Source: Providencia stuartii (lineage in GTDB: Bacteria > Pseudomonadota > Gammaproteobacteria > Enterobacterales > Enterobacteriaceae). Taken from it: 64,000 nt of DNA. Below, in pieces: positions 33,206 to 44,844 of the stretch; within the stretch, counting starts at the first letter, position 1; every line of letters begins with the position of its first letter. Location: the NCBI RefSeq assembly GCF_029277985.1, contig NZ_CP119546.1, positions 4,030,001 through 4,094,000 of the forward strand. The letters run 5' to 3'. The notes beneath the pieces are model-generated. The model did no database searches and was not told the DNA's origin. It saw only the letters and a program-made list of their open reading frames with translations. The position numbers and the translations under genes were made by a program.

Positions 33206-33249
33206 AAAAAAAACCGCTGACCCAATTCGTTAGGAGCAGCGGTTTTCTT
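33206..33249. terminator. Bidirectional terminator between sfsB and mdh
   Basis: AAAACCGCTG and CAGCGGTTTT arms with a 17-base loop, A-run and T-run on the two sides. Confidence 0.82.
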
Positions 33250-33276
33250 AAAATTCAGTAAAAAACTGAGCGACAA

Positions 33277-34215
33277 TTAGCCGTTAATGAATTTTTCGCC
33301 TAGTTCGATATCTTTTTTCAGTACATCTAGCATATCTTTCAGTGCTTTTTGTTCAAAATCACTTAATTTACCGTAAGAGATGTGCTCTTCAATCCCGTTT
33401 TTGCCTAAACGAACGGGTTGAGCAAAGAAACGGGCATGTTCACCTTCGCCTTCAGTATAAACACACTCGATCACGTTAGGTTCACCTTGCAGACCGCGGA
33501 TCAGAGAGAGGCCGAGACGTGCAGCTGCTTGACCCATAGACAGGGTTGCAGATCCACCACCTGCTTTTGCTTCAACAACTTCAGTACCTGCGTTTTGAAT
33601 ACGCTTAGTCAGTGCAGCAATTTCCTCTTCGGTGAACTCAACACCTGGAACTTGAGATAATAAAGGTAGGATCGTGACGCCTGAGTGACCACCAATGACA
33701 GGCACTTCGATTTCATGAGGTTTCTTACCTTTCAGTTCTGCAACGAAAGTATTCGAACGGATAATATCCAGCGTTGTCACACCAAACAGACGGTTTTTAT
33801 CATACACACCTGCTTTTTTCAGTACTTCAGCAGCAATAGCCACTGTCGTGTTAACAGGGTTAGTAATGATACCGATCAAGGCTTTTGGACAGGTTGTCGC
33901 AATTTGTTGAGTCAAATTACGAATAATACCAGCGTTAACATTAAACAGGTCTGAACGATCCATACCTGGTTTACGAGCAACACCAGCTGAGATCAGTACA
34001 ACATCGGCACCTTTCAGTGCAGGGGTCGCATCTTCACCTGAAAAACCAACCACTTTCACATCAGTTGGGATATGGCTAAGGTCTGCAGCAACACCCGGAG
34101 TTACTGGTGCGATATCGTATAGAGAGAGTTCTGAACCTGCTGGAAGCTGGTTTTTAAGAAGAAGGGCCAGAGCTTGACCAATACCACCTGCTGCGCCTAG
34201 AACTGCAACTTTCAT
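33277..34215 (-). CDS. mdh: Malate dehydrogenase (NAD)
   Basis: 312 residues, E. coli length. NAD-binding GAAGGIGQ at the N-terminus, active His in PVIGGHSG (near 177), substrate Arg residues in [10 protein letters not shown] and [13 protein letters not shown]. It oxidises malate in the TCA cycle. The window also encodes the quinone-linked enzyme Mqo. Divergent from argR, as in E. coli. Confidence 0.98.
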   Translation of the reverse strand: MKVAVLGAAGGIGQALALLLKNQLPAGSELSLYDIAPVTPGVAADLSHIPTDVKVVGFSGEDATPALKGADVVLISAGVARKPGMDRSDLFNVNAGIIRNLTQQIATTCPKALIGIITNPVNTTVAIAAEVLKKAGVYDKNRLFGVTTLDIIRSNTFVAELKGKKPHEIEVPVIGGHSGVTILPLLSQVPGVEFTEEEIAALTKRIQNAGTEVVEAKAGGGSATLSMGQAAARLGLSLIRGLQGEPNVIECVYTEGEGEHARFFAQPVRLGKNGIEEHISYGKLSDFEQKALKDMLDVLKKDIELGEKFING

Positions 34216-34654
34216 TCTGAAACTCCTTTATTTGTACTTTAAAAAGTATATGGATTCATCTTGTTATGCATTAAACACATTACTGATAAAAAACAATTCA
34301 TTAACAGATGTTGAAGCATATTAAAGTTAATACGCTTACGTACTCATTTTATCTATTCTAAACAAAATCCTTATCTGTTAATGAGATAAGGGGCACTTTT
34401 TTAACAAATAGTTTTTATCACTATTGACCTTTACATAATAAATAGTTTTTACGGATTTGTTACAAATAATACATTAGCGCATTTTTTTCTGTGCGAATTG
34501 AGTGTTTCACGCTAAAACCATCTCCGCGTTGAGTGCTCGATTCATAAAGGCAGATCGTTCCTGTATACGAAACCATCATAACGCAATTTTGTTGCATAAA
34601 AATTCACATTTACGGATAATACAACTTAATTTATTGTCATAGGATGGGTTAATT
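34216..34654. other. Divergent promoter region mdh / argR
   Basis: 439 bp, AT-rich. Contains one good ARG box (34591-34608). Candidate CRP or ArcA sites for mdh could not be told from background by eye. Confidence 0.4.
34591..34608 (+). promoter_or_regulatory. ARG box upstream of argR
   Basis: GTTGCATAAAAATTCACA agrees with the ArgR operator consensus (TNTGAATWWWWATTCANW) at all but two fixed positions. It is 47 bp before the argR start, consistent with autoregulation. A paired second box was not evident. Confidence 0.6.
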
Positions 34655-35125
34655 ATGCGTACACCGTCTAAACAAGAAGACTTGGTTAAAGCTTTTAAAG
34701 CTCTACTTAAAGAAGAAAAATTTAGCTCTCAGGCTGAAATTGTGATCGCACTGCAAGAGCAAGGCTTTGAAAATATCAACCAATCAAAAATTTCCAGAAT
34801 GTTAACTAAGTTCGGTGCCGTTCGTACTCGTAACGCTAAAATGGAAATGGTTTACTGTTTACCTACTGAACCCGGTGTTCCTACTGCCACCAGCCCACTA
34901 AAAAACCTTGTACTTGATATTGATTACAATCACTCTGTTGTTGTGATTAGAACCAGCCCAGGTGCAGCGCAGCTGATCGCACGTTTACTGGATTCTTTGG
35001 GGAAAGCGGAGGGTATTTTAGGTAGCATTGCGGGTGACGATACTATTTTTTCTACGCCAGCGAATAATTTCACCACTAAAGAGCTTTATGAAGCGATCCT
35101 TGCGCTTTTTGATCAAGAACTCTAA
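34655..35125 (+). CDS. argR: ArgR, arginine repressor
   Basis: 156 residues. N-terminal winged helix (1-75, with [14 protein letters not shown]) and a C-terminal hexamerisation/arginine-binding domain with [13 protein letters not shown] and [10 protein letters not shown]. It represses arginine biosynthesis and serves as an accessory factor in XerCD recombination. Start preceded by ATAGGATGGG. Confidence 0.98.
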   Translation: MRTPSKQEDLVKAFKALLKEEKFSSQAEIVIALQEQGFENINQSKISRMLTKFGAVRTRNAKMEMVYCLPTEPGVPTATSPLKNLVLDIDYNHSVVVIRTSPGAAQLIARLLDSLGKAEGILGSIAGDDTIFSTPANNFTTKELYEAILALFDQEL

Positions 35126-35235
35126 GACTGTTGTCACTCAGGCGGGAAGCCTCTCGCCCCTTCTTTCACATCGATGCGGTCACTGTAGTCGTCAATTCTG
35201 ACCTTATCTCATGACCGCCCGATGATCATCTGCAA

Positions 35236-35300
35236 TAAAAAAGCAGCTTCAGAAGTGACTCAACCAATGAAACACTTTCGTTAAGCTGCCTTTTTTATTA
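35236..35300. terminator. Long-loop terminator between argR and mpl
   Basis: AAAAAAGCAGCTT and AAGCTGCCTTTTTT arms around a 33-base loop; it can act in both directions. This spacer also marks the break of collinearity with E. coli (argR segment joined to mpl segment). Confidence 0.7.
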
Positions 35301-35309
35301 AGGCTTATT

Positions 35310-36689
35310 TTAATTTTCGCCTTCGGCTTCGGATTTCTTTTTAAGTCCCGCAAGCAATTTACCGTGGATATCACCAAAACCACCATTACTCATGACCAAA
35401 ATATGATCACCTGGCTGTGCGGTCTCAATCACCATGTTCGCTAACGCTTCAATATCAGAACTCCAACGTGCGGGTTGCACACAATTTTCAGCGATTTCTG
35501 TCACCATCCAAGGAATATTCGCAGGTTGGAAGAGAAACACTTCATCAGCACGGCCTAATGATGGTGCAATATCATTTTTACTGATCCCCATCTTCATGGT
35601 ATTTGAGCGAGGCTCAAGTACCGCAATAATCCGTGAAGTACCGCCAACTTTACTGCGTAACGCTTCTAAGGTCGCTAAGATTGCCGTTGGGTGATGAGCA
35701 AAATCATCGTAAACACTCACGCCATATTCAACACCCCGTAACTCTAAACGACGACGTGCGTTGATAAACTTATGTAATGCTCGACACGCTTCTGCTGCGG
35801 GAACACCAACATGATGTGCGGCTGCAATCGCCATTAACGCATTATGGATGTTATGGTTGCCGACTTGTGACCAAATAACGTCGCCCACTTTTTCTTGTTG
35901 GTAGAAAACTTCAAAATGGCTTCCATCATGGTTTAATTTATTAGCTTGCCACTCTCCATGTTCACCAATAAATTCTTGTTCACTCCAGCACCCCATTCCA
36001 ATAACCTGTTTCAGATTTGAGTCATTATCGGGCATAAAAATTTTGCCGTTACTCGGCACAATGCGGACGAGATGGTGGAATTGCTTTTGGATAGCTTCAA
36101 GGTTGTCGAAAATATCAGCGTGATCAAATTCGAGATTATTCAACACTAAGGTTCTTGGGCTGTAATGAACGAATTTCGAGCGTTTATCAAAAAATGCACA
36201 ATCGTATTCATCCGCTTCAATCACAAAGAAAGGACTTTCTCCAATTTGAGCAGAGGCCTCAAAGTTTCCGGGTACACCGCCGATCAGAAAGCCGGGCTTA
36301 TAACCACAATCTTCTAATATCCATGTTAACATGCCCGCGGTGGTTGTTTTACCGTGTGTTCCTGCTACGGCAAGCACCCAGCGCTCGGGTAAAACATGGT
36401 CATGTAACCACTGAGGGCCCGATGTGTAAGTTAGGCCTTTTTCTAATACCGCTTCTACACAAGGGTTACCGCGTGTCATCGCATTACCGATAACAACCAT
36501 ATCCGGTGCAGGTTCAAGCTGGCTAGGGTCATAGCCCTGAATGAGTTCAATGCCTTGTTTTTCTAGCAATGTACTCATCGGAGGGTACACGTTTGCATCG
36601 GAGCCTGTCACTTTATGCCCGAGCGAACGAGCCAGTATTGCCAAACTACCCATAAACGTACCGCAGATACCCAGAATATGTATGTGCAT
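35310..36689 (-). CDS. mpl: Mpl, murein peptide ligase
   Basis: 459 residues of the Mur ligase family: Rossmann-like N-domain (HILGICGTFMG), ATP loop AGTHGKTTTAGML, central EADEYDCAFFDKRSK, and C-domain with NARRRLELRG and DDFAHHPTAI. It attaches recycled L-Ala-gamma-D-Glu-meso-DAP to UDP-MurNAc. Divergent from fbp across an ERIC-like repeat. Confidence 0.98.
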   Translation of the reverse strand: MHIHILGICGTFMGSLAILARSLGHKVTGSDANVYPPMSTLLEKQGIELIQGYDPSQLEPAPDMVVIGNAMTRGNPCVEAVLEKGLTYTSGPQWLHDHVLPERWVLAVAGTHGKTTTAGMLTWILEDCGYKPGFLIGGVPGNFEASAQIGESPFFVIEADEYDCAFFDKRSKFVHYSPRTLVLNNLEFDHADIFDNLEAIQKQFHHLVRIVPSNGKIFMPDNDSNLKQVIGMGCWSEQEFIGEHGEWQANKLNHDGSHFEVFYQQEKVGDVIWSQVGNHNIHNALMAIAAAHHVGVPAAEACRALHKFINARRRLELRGVEYGVSVYDDFAHHPTAILATLEALRSKVGGTSRIIAVLEPRSNTMKMGISKNDIAPSLGRADEVFLFQPANIPWMVTEIAENCVQPARWSSDIEALANMVIETAQPGDHILVMSNGGFGDIHGKLLAGLKKKSEAEGEN

Positions 36690-36791
36690 TATTTTCCATC
36701 CAATAGCATGAGGTTTATCATTATTCTACCCATCAATGTTAGGTTTATATAGACCAAAAATTCGAATTCTTACCACAACAAAAAATGCAGA

Positions 36792-36922
36792 GTATTCCCA
36801 AAATCATTCAAGCGACAACACGCGGCAAGCAACAACAATTTTAAGGGGGCATACGCAAGTATGTGACTCAGGTAACAAAACTCAGCCCATAACGCTGCGA
36901 TAGCAAGTATGAAGGGTATAGA
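36792..36922. repeat. ERIC-like (IRU) repeat, near full length
   Basis: About 130 bp in the mpl-fbp spacer. Reading the minus strand: CTATACCCTTCATACTT at one end, a centre with AGTCACATACTTGCGTATGC, then GCTTGCCGC. These correspond to the ends and core of ERIC elements (AGTCACTTACTT, GCTTGCCGCC). It occupies almost half of the spacer upstream of fbp and likely lies between the fbp promoter and mpl. Confidence 0.72.
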
Positions 36923-36990
36923 TAAACTCACCGCGCAAGGGTACAATTCCCCCCTGCAAACCTCTGTCAATTATATTCAGGACCTTCGTC

Positions 36991-37998
36991 ATGAAAACAT
37001 TAGGCGAATTCATCGTCGATAAGCAACAAGATTTTCCTCATGCAACAGGAGAGCTGACCGCACTACTGTCAGCAATTAAACTGGGCGCTAAAATTATCCA
37101 TCGTGATATTAACAAAGCTGGACTGGTCGACATTCTAGGCACAAGTGGTGTTTCGAATGTACAAGGTGAAGTCCAGATGAAGCTTGACCTGTATGCAAAT
37201 GAAAAATTAAAAGCAGCTTTGAAAGCTCGCGGGGAAGTTGCCGGTATTGCCTCTGAAGAAGAAGATGAAATCGTCATTTTCGAAGGTGATCGTGCAGAAA
37301 ACGCGAAATATGTCGTATTAATGGATCCATTAGATGGTTCTTCTAATATCGATGTAAACGTTTCCGTCGGAACAATCTTCTCTATTTACCATCGTATTAC
37401 CCCAATTGGTCAGCCTGTGACTGAAGCCGACTTCTTGCAACCAGGCCATCGCCAAGTGGCTGCTGGCTACGTCGTTTATGGCTCATCCACTATGTTGGTT
37501 TATACGACTGGTTGTGGTGTTCATGCCTTTACTTATGATCCATCACTTGGCGTATTCTGCCTGTCTCACGAAAAAGTGATGTATCCAGCGGAAGGCAAAA
37601 TGTATTCAATCAACGAGGGTAACTACATTAAGTTCCCTATGGGGGTTAAGAAATACATTAAGTACTGCCAAGAACAAGACGAAGCAACAGGTCGTCCATA
37701 CACGACGCGCTATATTGGTTCACTCGTTGCGGACTTCCACCGTAACTTGCTCAAGGGAGGTATTTATATCTACCCAAGCACAGCGAGCCACCCAAATGGT
37801 AAATTGCGTTTACTATACGAATGCAACCCAATTGCCTTCCTTGCTGAACAAGCAGGTGGTAAGGCTAGCAATGGTCGTGACCGTATTTTAGATATCGAAC
37901 CAAGTGAGCTTCACCAACGCGTACCCTTTTTTGTCGGTACCGCATCGATGGTGGAAAAAGCAGAATCATTCATGCGTGAGTTCCCTGACGCTGAATAA
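36991..37998 (+). CDS. fbp: Fructose-1,6-bisphosphatase class 1
   Basis: 335 residues, gluconeogenic enzyme. Metal and substrate residues visible in [21 protein letters not shown] and GGIYIYPS. Length close to E. coli Fbp (332). Preceded by TCAGGACCTTCGTC; followed by a strong terminator. Confidence 0.98.
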   Translation: MKTLGEFIVDKQQDFPHATGELTALLSAIKLGAKIIHRDINKAGLVDILGTSGVSNVQGEVQMKLDLYANEKLKAALKARGEVAGIASEEEDEIVIFEGDRAENAKYVVLMDPLDGSSNIDVNVSVGTIFSIYHRITPIGQPVTEADFLQPGHRQVAAGYVVYGSSTMLVYTTGCGVHAFTYDPSLGVFCLSHEKVMYPAEGKMYSINEGNYIKFPMGVKKYIKYCQEQDEATGRPYTTRYIGSLVADFHRNLLKGGIYIYPSTASHPNGKLRLLYECNPIAFLAEQAGGKASNGRDRILDIEPSELHQRVPFFVGTASMVEKAESFMREFPDAE

Positions 37999-38014
37999 CT
38001 TGATTTCTTACGCT

Positions 38015-38041
38015 AAGGCGGGGGTTATCCCGCCTTTTTTG
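38015..38041 (+). terminator. fbp terminator
   Basis: AAGGCGGG and CCCGCCTT arms (6-base loop) followed by six or more T residues. Confidence 0.9.
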
Positions 38042-38210
38042 TTCTCTTTATTCAGCTTTTTTTTTATGAATAGCTTACCAACTAGTGAGTTTTGTCCCTC
38101 TTTACGGCTATAATACCCCCCACGCTATGGACCAAAATAGGTTAGATTGTTTGGATATGATCTAATATATTGATGGACATATTAGTTTTTAACATAAAGG
38201 ATACTTTTTC

Positions 38211-38741
38211 ATGGGCCTGAACAATGTACCGGCAGGTAAAGATCTGCCAGAAGATATCTACGTTATCATCGAAATCCCTGCTAATGCAGATCCTATCAAA
38301 TATGAAGTTGATAAAGACTCTGGCGCTCTGTTTGTAGATCGTTTTATGTCTACAGCGATGTTCTATCCATGTAACTATGGTTACATCAATCACACGCTGT
38401 CTTTAGATGGTGATCCTGTTGATGTGTTGGTACCAACACCTTATCCATTACAACCAGGTTCCGTTATTCGCTGCCGTCCAGTTGGTGTGCTGAAAATGAC
38501 AGATGAGTCTGGTGAAGATGCTAAATTAGTGGCAGTACCGCACACTAAACTAAGCAAAGAATACGATCACATTAAAGACGTAAACGATCTGCCTGAATTG
38601 CTACGTGCACAGATCACCCATTTCTTTGAACACTACAAAGATCTCGAAAAAGGCAAATGGGTTAAAGTTGATGGTTGGGATAATGCTGAAGCGGCTAAAG
38701 CTGAAATTATCTCTTCTTTCGAACGCGCAGCTAAAAAATAA
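38211..38741 (+). CDS. ppa: Inorganic pyrophosphatase
   Basis: 176 residues, E. coli length. Family I signature DGDPVDVLV with the metal-binding Asp residues, plus the conserved [13 protein letters not shown] region and KDYDHIKDV-like KEYDHIKDV. Cytosolic; removes pyrophosphate from biosynthesis. AAGG lies 12 bases upstream of the ATG. Confidence 0.98.
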   Translation: MGLNNVPAGKDLPEDIYVIIEIPANADPIKYEVDKDSGALFVDRFMSTAMFYPCNYGYINHTLSLDGDPVDVLVPTPYPLQPGSVIRCRPVGVLKMTDESGEDAKLVAVPHTKLSKEYDHIKDVNDLPELLRAQITHFFEHYKDLEKGKWVKVDGWDNAEAAKAEIISSFERAAKK

Positions 38742-38762
38742 TTCCCTTTTCTGGGGAAATGA

Positions 38763-38795
38763 AAGGTGCTAACGGTAACGTGAGCACCTTTTTTG
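38763..38795 (+). terminator. ppa terminator
   Basis: AAGGTGCT and AGCACCTT arms with a 12-base loop, then TTTTG. Confidence 0.85.
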
Positions 38796-38808
38796 TGGAT
38801 ATGAACAA

Positions 38809-38846
38809 ACAAAAATGCCGGCAACGATGACGTATACCGGCATTTA
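38809..38846 (-). terminator. Terminator of the tamA-tamB-ytfP operon
   Basis: Minus sense: AAATGCCGG, 15-base loop, CCGGCATTT, then TTGTTTG. It lies just past the ytfP stop. Confidence 0.7.
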
Positions 38847-38847
38847 A

Positions 38848-39198
38848 CTACTCTTCTTCTTCGTGGCGCTTGAGCCAATCACCAGACTTAATTTTGCGTA
38901 AGCCTTCAACAGAATGCCGATACAGGTAAATCCAAGCATTACCATATGGCGTAGGGATTAACTCACGGACATAGTCTTGCGAATTTTTCTTTAATTCGTC
39001 TAATTCAGTCAGAATAGACGGATTGATGCGATAAACTTCGCATTCAATCACACCTTCACCTTTAATAACCGCTGGATAATAGCCAAGGTCATAAAGCTCA
39101 TAGCCTTCTAAGCTATGCTCTCCTAGCAACTGAGCATAAGTCATCCAGTGATGATTCCCTTGCTTGCGCCTTAAACTGCCATAAACAATTACACGCAT
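38848..39198 (-). CDS. ytfP: YtfP, gamma-glutamylcyclotransferase-like protein
   Basis: 116 residues. The N-terminal YGSLRRKQGNHHWM is the substrate loop typical of the GGCT/AIG2 fold, with a Glu in the ELDELKKNSQDYVRELI region. Enzymatic role in E. coli is unsettled. It follows tamB after 3 bases, so it belongs to the tamA-tamB-ytfP operon. Confidence 0.93.
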   Translation of the reverse strand: MRVIVYGSLRRKQGNHHWMTYAQLLGEHSLEGYELYDLGYYPAVIKGEGVIECEVYRINPSILTELDELKKNSQDYVRELIPTPYGNAWIYLYRHSVEGLRKIKSGDWLKRHEEEE

Positions 39199-39201
39199 AT
39201 T

Positions 39202-42200
39202 TTAAAACTCAAATTGATAAAGAAGATCCAAGGCCTGATTGACACCAGACACTGCTTCCAAATATAACTTCGGCATTAATCGATAACGTAACGTTAACGT
39301 TGCCAATGAATCAAATATACCAACACCATACTTAATTTGTAGGTCGTTAGTAATTTTTCCACTCACCACGACTTGAGATTTATCACCAACCCCTTGCGTA
39401 TCGAGTGCCAAATCAGAGACTCCAAATGTTTCGCCAATTTTACCGACAAGTTGGCCACTTTGCGCAACGCCGAGTCCAATTAGCATCGATGTCATTTGTG
39501 AACCATTAGCATCTCCGCTTTCTAATCCTTCCCCGCGTAGCAGATAGGATAAAGCTTCTTGCTGTGTTTTGGCTGGCTCAGAGAATATCTCGACTTTTGG
39601 CTTGTCTGCAAGTCCTGTGACCTTAACACCTGCAATAACATTATCGGCAGTGTTATCTGGATTACGAATTGCTTCTAAGTTCAAGAATGGTTGATCCGCA
39701 GGTCCCGAGAACTGTATCTGACCTTTACGTACGATCAGATCCTGCCCATAAGCGCGGAAACGCCCCGATGGAATATCGATCTGTCCATTAAGGCTCAGAC
39801 CTTGTTTGTTTTGTAATACCTTTAACATCCCCGTCAAACGGGCTTTCAGACCAAAAGCATCCAACTGAACATCATTACCAATCTTAATATCCAAGTTAGT
39901 TTGAATTGGAATTGGCGTGCTGGTTTTATCGATAGGTTTCAAGTCGCTATCTAACATGACCACATCTGAAGATGCACCAACGGCAGATTCTGGTAGCTCT
40001 TGTACCGTAATCCTCGCCCATGGAATTGTCACGCTACCATTTAATGTCAGTAACGTCGGTGACGCTTCAAACACAATATCAGGCTGTACATCAACTTTAA
40101 CCATTGGAGGCATGGAAACACGTAAGTTATTACCGACTGCCATCACTTTCGCTCGCCATGCATCAACTTTACGCCAATCTGCATCACCGCTGATATTGAG
40201 ATAACCTTCTGGCGTATTGATTTGCCCTGTCATTACGGAACTCGTGCCATTAAAGGCAATTCCTAGGTTACCGCTTTTAATATCAAACGGAATCAATGAT
40301 GATTTGATTTCCAAACCGGAAAGCGCCAAGTTACCGTTGAGCAATGGATTATTTGCCGTTCCCCCAAGGCGTAAGTTGGCATTTAAATCCCCATTTGCGA
40401 CTTCTTTTTCACCTAATAATGGCTTAATCAGCGCTAATGTAATGCGATTGATCTCAACATTACCTGAAAGCTGACGTCTCTTTTCTAGATCCGCAATTTG
40501 TACACTGCCTTTCAATTGACCATTATTGGCGATTTTGAATAACCAATCCAAATTGGCTTTACCATTTTTCAACGCCGCACTTAACGTCAAGGTATCAAAC
40601 TCTAGCGGTATCCAAGTACCATCAACTAACTGAACGGCTTTAACACCATCGCCTTTGAGATCCACTTTCGCTTGTGGCAAGCTACCATCATCTTTCCAAA
40701 TAACATTTGCCTTACCACTAAACACACCGCGAACACGTGTTTCATCCGTGAGGAAGGGTTTCAACATTGCAAGATCAAAGCGTTCTAGCACAATATCCGC
40801 GCTACCGTTTTTACCTGCTTTAATTGGTTTTGGCACACAAAGGCGCGCATTGATATTCACCCAGCAATGGGTACCAATCGTCACTTCTTGAGTTTGATTT
40901 GCATAATCAAGAGCCATGGCCTTGCTGAGTTTCCATTCACCAACGGGGGTTTCAAACAAGGTATTACTCAGGTTGCCTTTCCAAACCTCAGTTTGGCGAT
41001 CAAACCCACCTGCTAATGTTAGATGGCCAGAGACGGGTTCCCCACTCACATCCAGCTTTAAGGTATGTTGCTTTTCGCTACCTTTCGCATCCAAAGTTAA
41101 GCGACTGATGACGAGGTCAGCTTGTTTTAACTGGCGAACAACGACGGATAAGTCACCTTTGATCTGTTCACCTGAAGCCACTTTACCTTTGATAACAACA
41201 TTATCGACAGACAGCTCTTTTTGCCATCTTACGCCACGAGCTGTTAAATCCGCCAATATTTCAGGCGCTTGCAGGTCACCTCGTAATTTAACATCACCGA
41301 TAATCACCCCACCAAGGCCCGGCAATATGCCATCCAATCCCGGCGCATTGATTTTCGTGTCTAAATTCCATTTATCTGATAGGTTTCCTTTAACATCAAG
41401 GTGGTTTTTTCCGAGTGAAAGTTTCAGCGCTGGAATATTCCACTGTCCAGCAGCATTACCAGTCGCCTCACCTCGCGCTTTGAGTAAGTTATTCTTAACA
41501 TTACCATCTAACGTAATTTCAGGTATTTGTAACTGCCAGCTGCCACCATAAAGGCTACCCCGGGTCGCAATCTTACCATCGACTTTTGCAGGCCATTCCG
41601 GCCATTGCTTAGCCGTATTGATACCTGATAAGGTCAATACGGCATTCCAACTGATTGCTTTGCTCCAATCAGCGACACCCGTAATATCAGCATTACCCTG
41701 TAAAGCCGCTAATCGCAGACGAGTAATATTGACTTGCTCTTCATTCCCTTTCGCATCCAACATCAATGTGGATGGTGGAATTTCCTGCCCAGTTATCGCT
41801 GAGCGAAGAGATAAATCATAAGCAGAAGGTCGGCCATTCAAACGTAAACGTGTACCATCAAGTTGATATTGAGCATCACCCACTAATGGCCAACTCAGTT
41901 TCTGGCTTTCTAACGTTAACTGAATAGGTAAGTCAGCTTGGGCAAGGTCGGCTTGAGCCGCTAAGGTTGCGTTCACCGGTCCACTTAAGTTCAGTGCGAG
42001 TTTTAGCTCCTCAAGTAACCCACCTTTGAGTGATAAATCGACTTTTTGACCATCAAAGTCTTCTAGACGGCTTTCCCCAGTAATCGACAGAGAAACAGGC
42101 CATTTATCGGCTAATGTTGCTGTTCCCGATAAGGCAAGGTGACCTTGGGGCGAATCAACCGTAAATTTCTTCAGTAGGACATTTTGCCCATCATTTGAAA

Positions 42201-42972
42201 GCGTTAAATTCAAGCTATTGATCACAACGTCCGTCGCGCCTGTTAGCTGTAAATTCGAACCGTTGATCCCTTCAACATTTAAATCGACAGGAAGGATCAC
42301 TTCCGGTAATTCCGCCAGTAATGGTTTAGCGAACAGTTCCTTCAGCGTTTCGCCAATCGATTTTTCTTCACCAACAGGAACTTCTGTCACGGGTTCATCT
42401 GGCTGCGGTTCTTCGCTTACTGGCAGATTAATCGCTAAATTAATCACATCCGTGGGTGCTAATGTCAGTGCTTTTTGCTGCCAGTGAATACCTGTCTTAA
42501 ACTTTTCGAGGTCAATCGCCATCCCATCAACATTAACTTTGGTTGATGTTAATTGTAATTGATTGAGATTAATCGTGAGTGGTGCATTCAATTCGGTTAA
42601 TGGCTCAGAAGGCGGCGTTTCTTCTGAAGGAGGCATTTTTGAGGTATCAACATTGACGATAACATTTTCAGTCGAAAGATCATCAATGCAAAGCTCGCGA
42701 CTAGTCAAACAGCCTAAACGTAATGCAAGATGCAGTTTTTCTGCATCAACATCGACGCCCGGCATTTGGTATTTTACCCCAGCCAAGGTCAGATTATTGA
42801 TATCCCCATCAATAGAGCGGATCTCTAGCCCAGGTACAAAACGTGTCGCACTATTAAGTGCAAAATGGAGGCCTGATTGCGTACCCAATACCCAACTTAG
42901 TGCGGCAACAATCAAGATCAATACAAGTAAAACGGCAAGAGCTGTCCATTTTAACCACTTCATCCATTTCAT
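39202..42972 (-). CDS. tamB: TamB, inner-membrane AsmA-like lipid transport bridge
   Basis: 1256 residues. One N-terminal TM anchor (about 9-30), a very long beta-rich periplasmic body of repeated strands, and the DUF490 C-terminal domain (from about 930) that ends LDLLYQFEF, the part that meets TamA. TamB spans the periplasm and, with YhdP and YdbH, moves phospholipids to the outer membrane. Its start overlaps the tamA stop by 4 bases (ATGA). An acidic Pro/Glu-rich insert (about 113-123 and 190-207) is seen near the N-terminus. Confidence 0.97.
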   Translation of the reverse strand: MKWMKWLKWTALAVLLVLILIVAALSWVLGTQSGLHFALNSATRFVPGLEIRSIDGDINNLTLAGVKYQMPGVDVDAEKLHLALRLGCLTSRELCIDDLSTENVIVNVDTSKMPPSEETPPSEPLTELNAPLTINLNQLQLTSTKVNVDGMAIDLEKFKTGIHWQQKALTLAPTDVINLAINLPVSEEPQPDEPVTEVPVGEEKSIGETLKELFAKPLLAELPEVILPVDLNVEGINGSNLQLTGATDVVINSLNLTLSNDGQNVLLKKFTVDSPQGHLALSGTATLADKWPVSLSITGESRLEDFDGQKVDLSLKGGLLEELKLALNLSGPVNATLAAQADLAQADLPIQLTLESQKLSWPLVGDAQYQLDGTRLRLNGRPSAYDLSLRSAITGQEIPPSTLMLDAKGNEEQVNITRLRLAALQGNADITGVADWSKAISWNAVLTLSGINTAKQWPEWPAKVDGKIATRGSLYGGSWQLQIPEITLDGNVKNNLLKARGEATGNAAGQWNIPALKLSLGKNHLDVKGNLSDKWNLDTKINAPGLDGILPGLGGVIIGDVKLRGDLQAPEILADLTARGVRWQKELSVDNVVIKGKVASGEQIKGDLSVVVRQLKQADLVISRLTLDAKGSEKQHTLKLDVSGEPVSGHLTLAGGFDRQTEVWKGNLSNTLFETPVGEWKLSKAMALDYANQTQEVTIGTHCWVNINARLCVPKPIKAGKNGSADIVLERFDLAMLKPFLTDETRVRGVFSGKANVIWKDDGSLPQAKVDLKGDGVKAVQLVDGTWIPLEFDTLTLSAALKNGKANLDWLFKIANNGQLKGSVQIADLEKRRQLSGNVEINRITLALIKPLLGEKEVANGDLNANLRLGGTANNPLLNGNLALSGLEIKSSLIPFDIKSGNLGIAFNGTSSVMTGQINTPEGYLNISGDADWRKVDAWRAKVMAVGNNLRVSMPPMVKVDVQPDIVFEASPTLLTLNGSVTIPWARITVQELPESAVGASSDVVMLDSDLKPIDKTSTPIPIQTNLDIKIGNDVQLDAFGLKARLTGMLKVLQNKQGLSLNGQIDIPSGRFRAYGQDLIVRKGQIQFSGPADQPFLNLEAIRNPDNTADNVIAGVKVTGLADKPKVEIFSEPAKTQQEALSYLLRGEGLESGDANGSQMTSMLIGLGVAQSGQLVGKIGETFGVSDLALDTQGVGDKSQVVVSGKITNDLQIKYGVGIFDSLATLTLRYRLMPKLYLEAVSGVNQALDLLYQFEF

Positions 42973-44753
42973 AGTTCAGTCCCCAAGCCGATATAAAATT
43001 GTATTTTATTATTATCAGGATCCCCGATCGGAGTCGCTAGGTCGAATTTTATTGGTCCTACCGGAGAAACCCAGCGGACACCAACACCAGCCCCCGTTTT
43101 AAAATCACTTTTCTTAATATCGTTAACGGCTTCACCACTATCAATAAACACAGCACCCCACCAGTTACCCGTGAAGTTATAATCGTATTCAATGGAACCC
43201 ACGACCAGTTTAGATGCCCCTGTTAGTTTACCTTTGCTATCCTCTGGTGAGATTTTTTGGTAACCATAACCACGTACACTGCCATCACCACCGGCAAAGA
43301 AACGTAAGTCTGGTGGCACCTTGTCAAAATTATTCGTTTCAATCCACCCTAAATTTCCTCTGAATACAAAACGATGGCCTTCCCATGGGGAGCGGATCCA
43401 CACTTGCTTAGTTTGCAATACAAGAAAATCGATATCGGAGCCCCAAATTTCATTCGAATAATCAATAGAGTAACGCTGACTGTCCCCCCAACTTGGCATC
43501 ACACCACCACGTTGGCGAATTCGGCTAACATTAGCCCCAGGATAAAGCAACATCGTGGTATTCGTGACATCCGCTTGGGTAAAGTGGCTCAACATCCAAC
43601 GCATGTTCACGCCATATTGCCAGCCGCTGGAATAATCCCAATTACGTGACACGTTTAGGGTCGTCGTATCGGACTCTGTGTCGTTTAAGTCAGTACGTTT
43701 ATACCCCCCTTGAACCGCATAATATTGTTCTAAAGGATTGGCTTTAAGGGGGATCTTATAGCTAGCATCAATAATCTGTTCAGGCTGCGATAAACTGATA
43801 TTTGAGGTAATACTTTGCCCTCGCGAGTTTACCCAAGGCCTATTCCATGTTGCTTTAACACGAGGACCAACGTCAGTGGCATAACCACCACCTAATTCAA
43901 CGAAGTTTTTTGCACGAGGAACCATCACCCCTTCCATTGGCAACAGGTCAGTGTGCTCTTCCCGAGCTTTAGCGATATTGGGAGTCACAATGGCGGAAGT
44001 AAACCAACCCGTTTCCACTAATCGGCGGTTAAATTCGGCCAGTTGTTCTGAAGTGTAATATTCACCTTCTTTAAAAGGCGCGAGGTTGTTCAGATAATCA
44101 GTGCGGATTTGAGAACCTTCATAGGAAATGTCACCAAATCGGTAACGCTCACCACTATTAAAGTCAAAGTCCCAATAAGAGGCATGGTGATCAAGTGATA
44201 TGCCTAGTTGGCTTTTCTCCATGATCGCATCAAAATAACCTTTACGGATCGCAAGCCCACTAAATTTACCTTTAAAGCTTTCATATTCGCCATCATTCTG
44301 GATCGTACCGATCTTAGGTGTGTTATTTTTTATCATTTTTGCATAGTCAGGGTCGTTTTTCGCTCCCCCTTCTAATGTAATATTAACACCTTGTACTCGA
44401 ACAGGTTCGCCCAGTGTGACTTTCGCCGTTAATACGGAACGTGCTGGTGGCTTATTTTCTTGATAAGTGAACTCAATTTTAGGCTGATAGTATCCAAGTG
44501 GTTTCAGACCTTCCTCGATTGCTTTTGTGACACGAGCACGAAAGCGACCATTAGGCACCACTTCATCCTGAGAAATATTAGAAAGCTGAACACGGACGTT
44601 CTGATTAGGTTGCCCTTCAAGTCCTTCAATATTAAGGCGTAGATTTGCGCTATACGCAGCAGGAACTGTCGCCATTAAGGTTAGAAAACAGATGATAGGG
44701 TATTTTGACACGCCCGCTCCTAAGATCATTGATAATTTGACTAAACACTTCAT
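42969..44753 (-). CDS. tamA: TamA, Omp85-family outer-membrane protein
   Basis: 594 residues; E. coli TamA has 577. Signal peptide to about residue 35 (AAYS-AN), three POTRA domains (about 36-275), and a 16-strand barrel with the VRGYGYQ loop motif and the terminal FYIGLGTEL strand with the usual end signature. It forms the translocation and assembly module with TamB. A longer N-terminus than in E. coli suggests that an internal start (for example Met10) may be used. Divergent from msrA. Confidence 0.96.
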   Translation of the reverse strand: MKCLVKLSMILGAGVSKYPIICFLTLMATVPAAYSANLRLNIEGLEGQPNQNVRVQLSNISQDEVVPNGRFRARVTKAIEEGLKPLGYYQPKIEFTYQENKPPARSVLTAKVTLGEPVRVQGVNITLEGGAKNDPDYAKMIKNNTPKIGTIQNDGEYESFKGKFSGLAIRKGYFDAIMEKSQLGISLDHHASYWDFDFNSGERYRFGDISYEGSQIRTDYLNNLAPFKEGEYYTSEQLAEFNRRLVETGWFTSAIVTPNIAKAREEHTDLLPMEGVMVPRAKNFVELGGGYATDVGPRVKATWNRPWVNSRGQSITSNISLSQPEQIIDASYKIPLKANPLEQYYAVQGGYKRTDLNDTESDTTTLNVSRNWDYSSGWQYGVNMRWMLSHFTQADVTNTTMLLYPGANVSRIRQRGGVMPSWGDSQRYSIDYSNEIWGSDIDFLVLQTKQVWIRSPWEGHRFVFRGNLGWIETNNFDKVPPDLRFFAGGDGSVRGYGYQKISPEDSKGKLTGASKLVVGSIEYDYNFTGNWWGAVFIDSGEAVNDIKKSDFKTGAGVGVRWVSPVGPIKFDLATPIGDPDNNKIQFYIGLGTEL

Positions 44754-44844
44754 ATCAATTTATTTTGAGTAAAATAAACTCTAGATACAAGTTTTTATCC
44801 TAATTTTTACCGAAAATGCACATTACCACACATAGGAATCTGTT

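Noticed and set aside
42563-43102. 179-codon plus-strand frame across the tamA-tamB junction
   Set aside because: Antisense shadow of two well-supported overlapping genes; no ribosome binding site.
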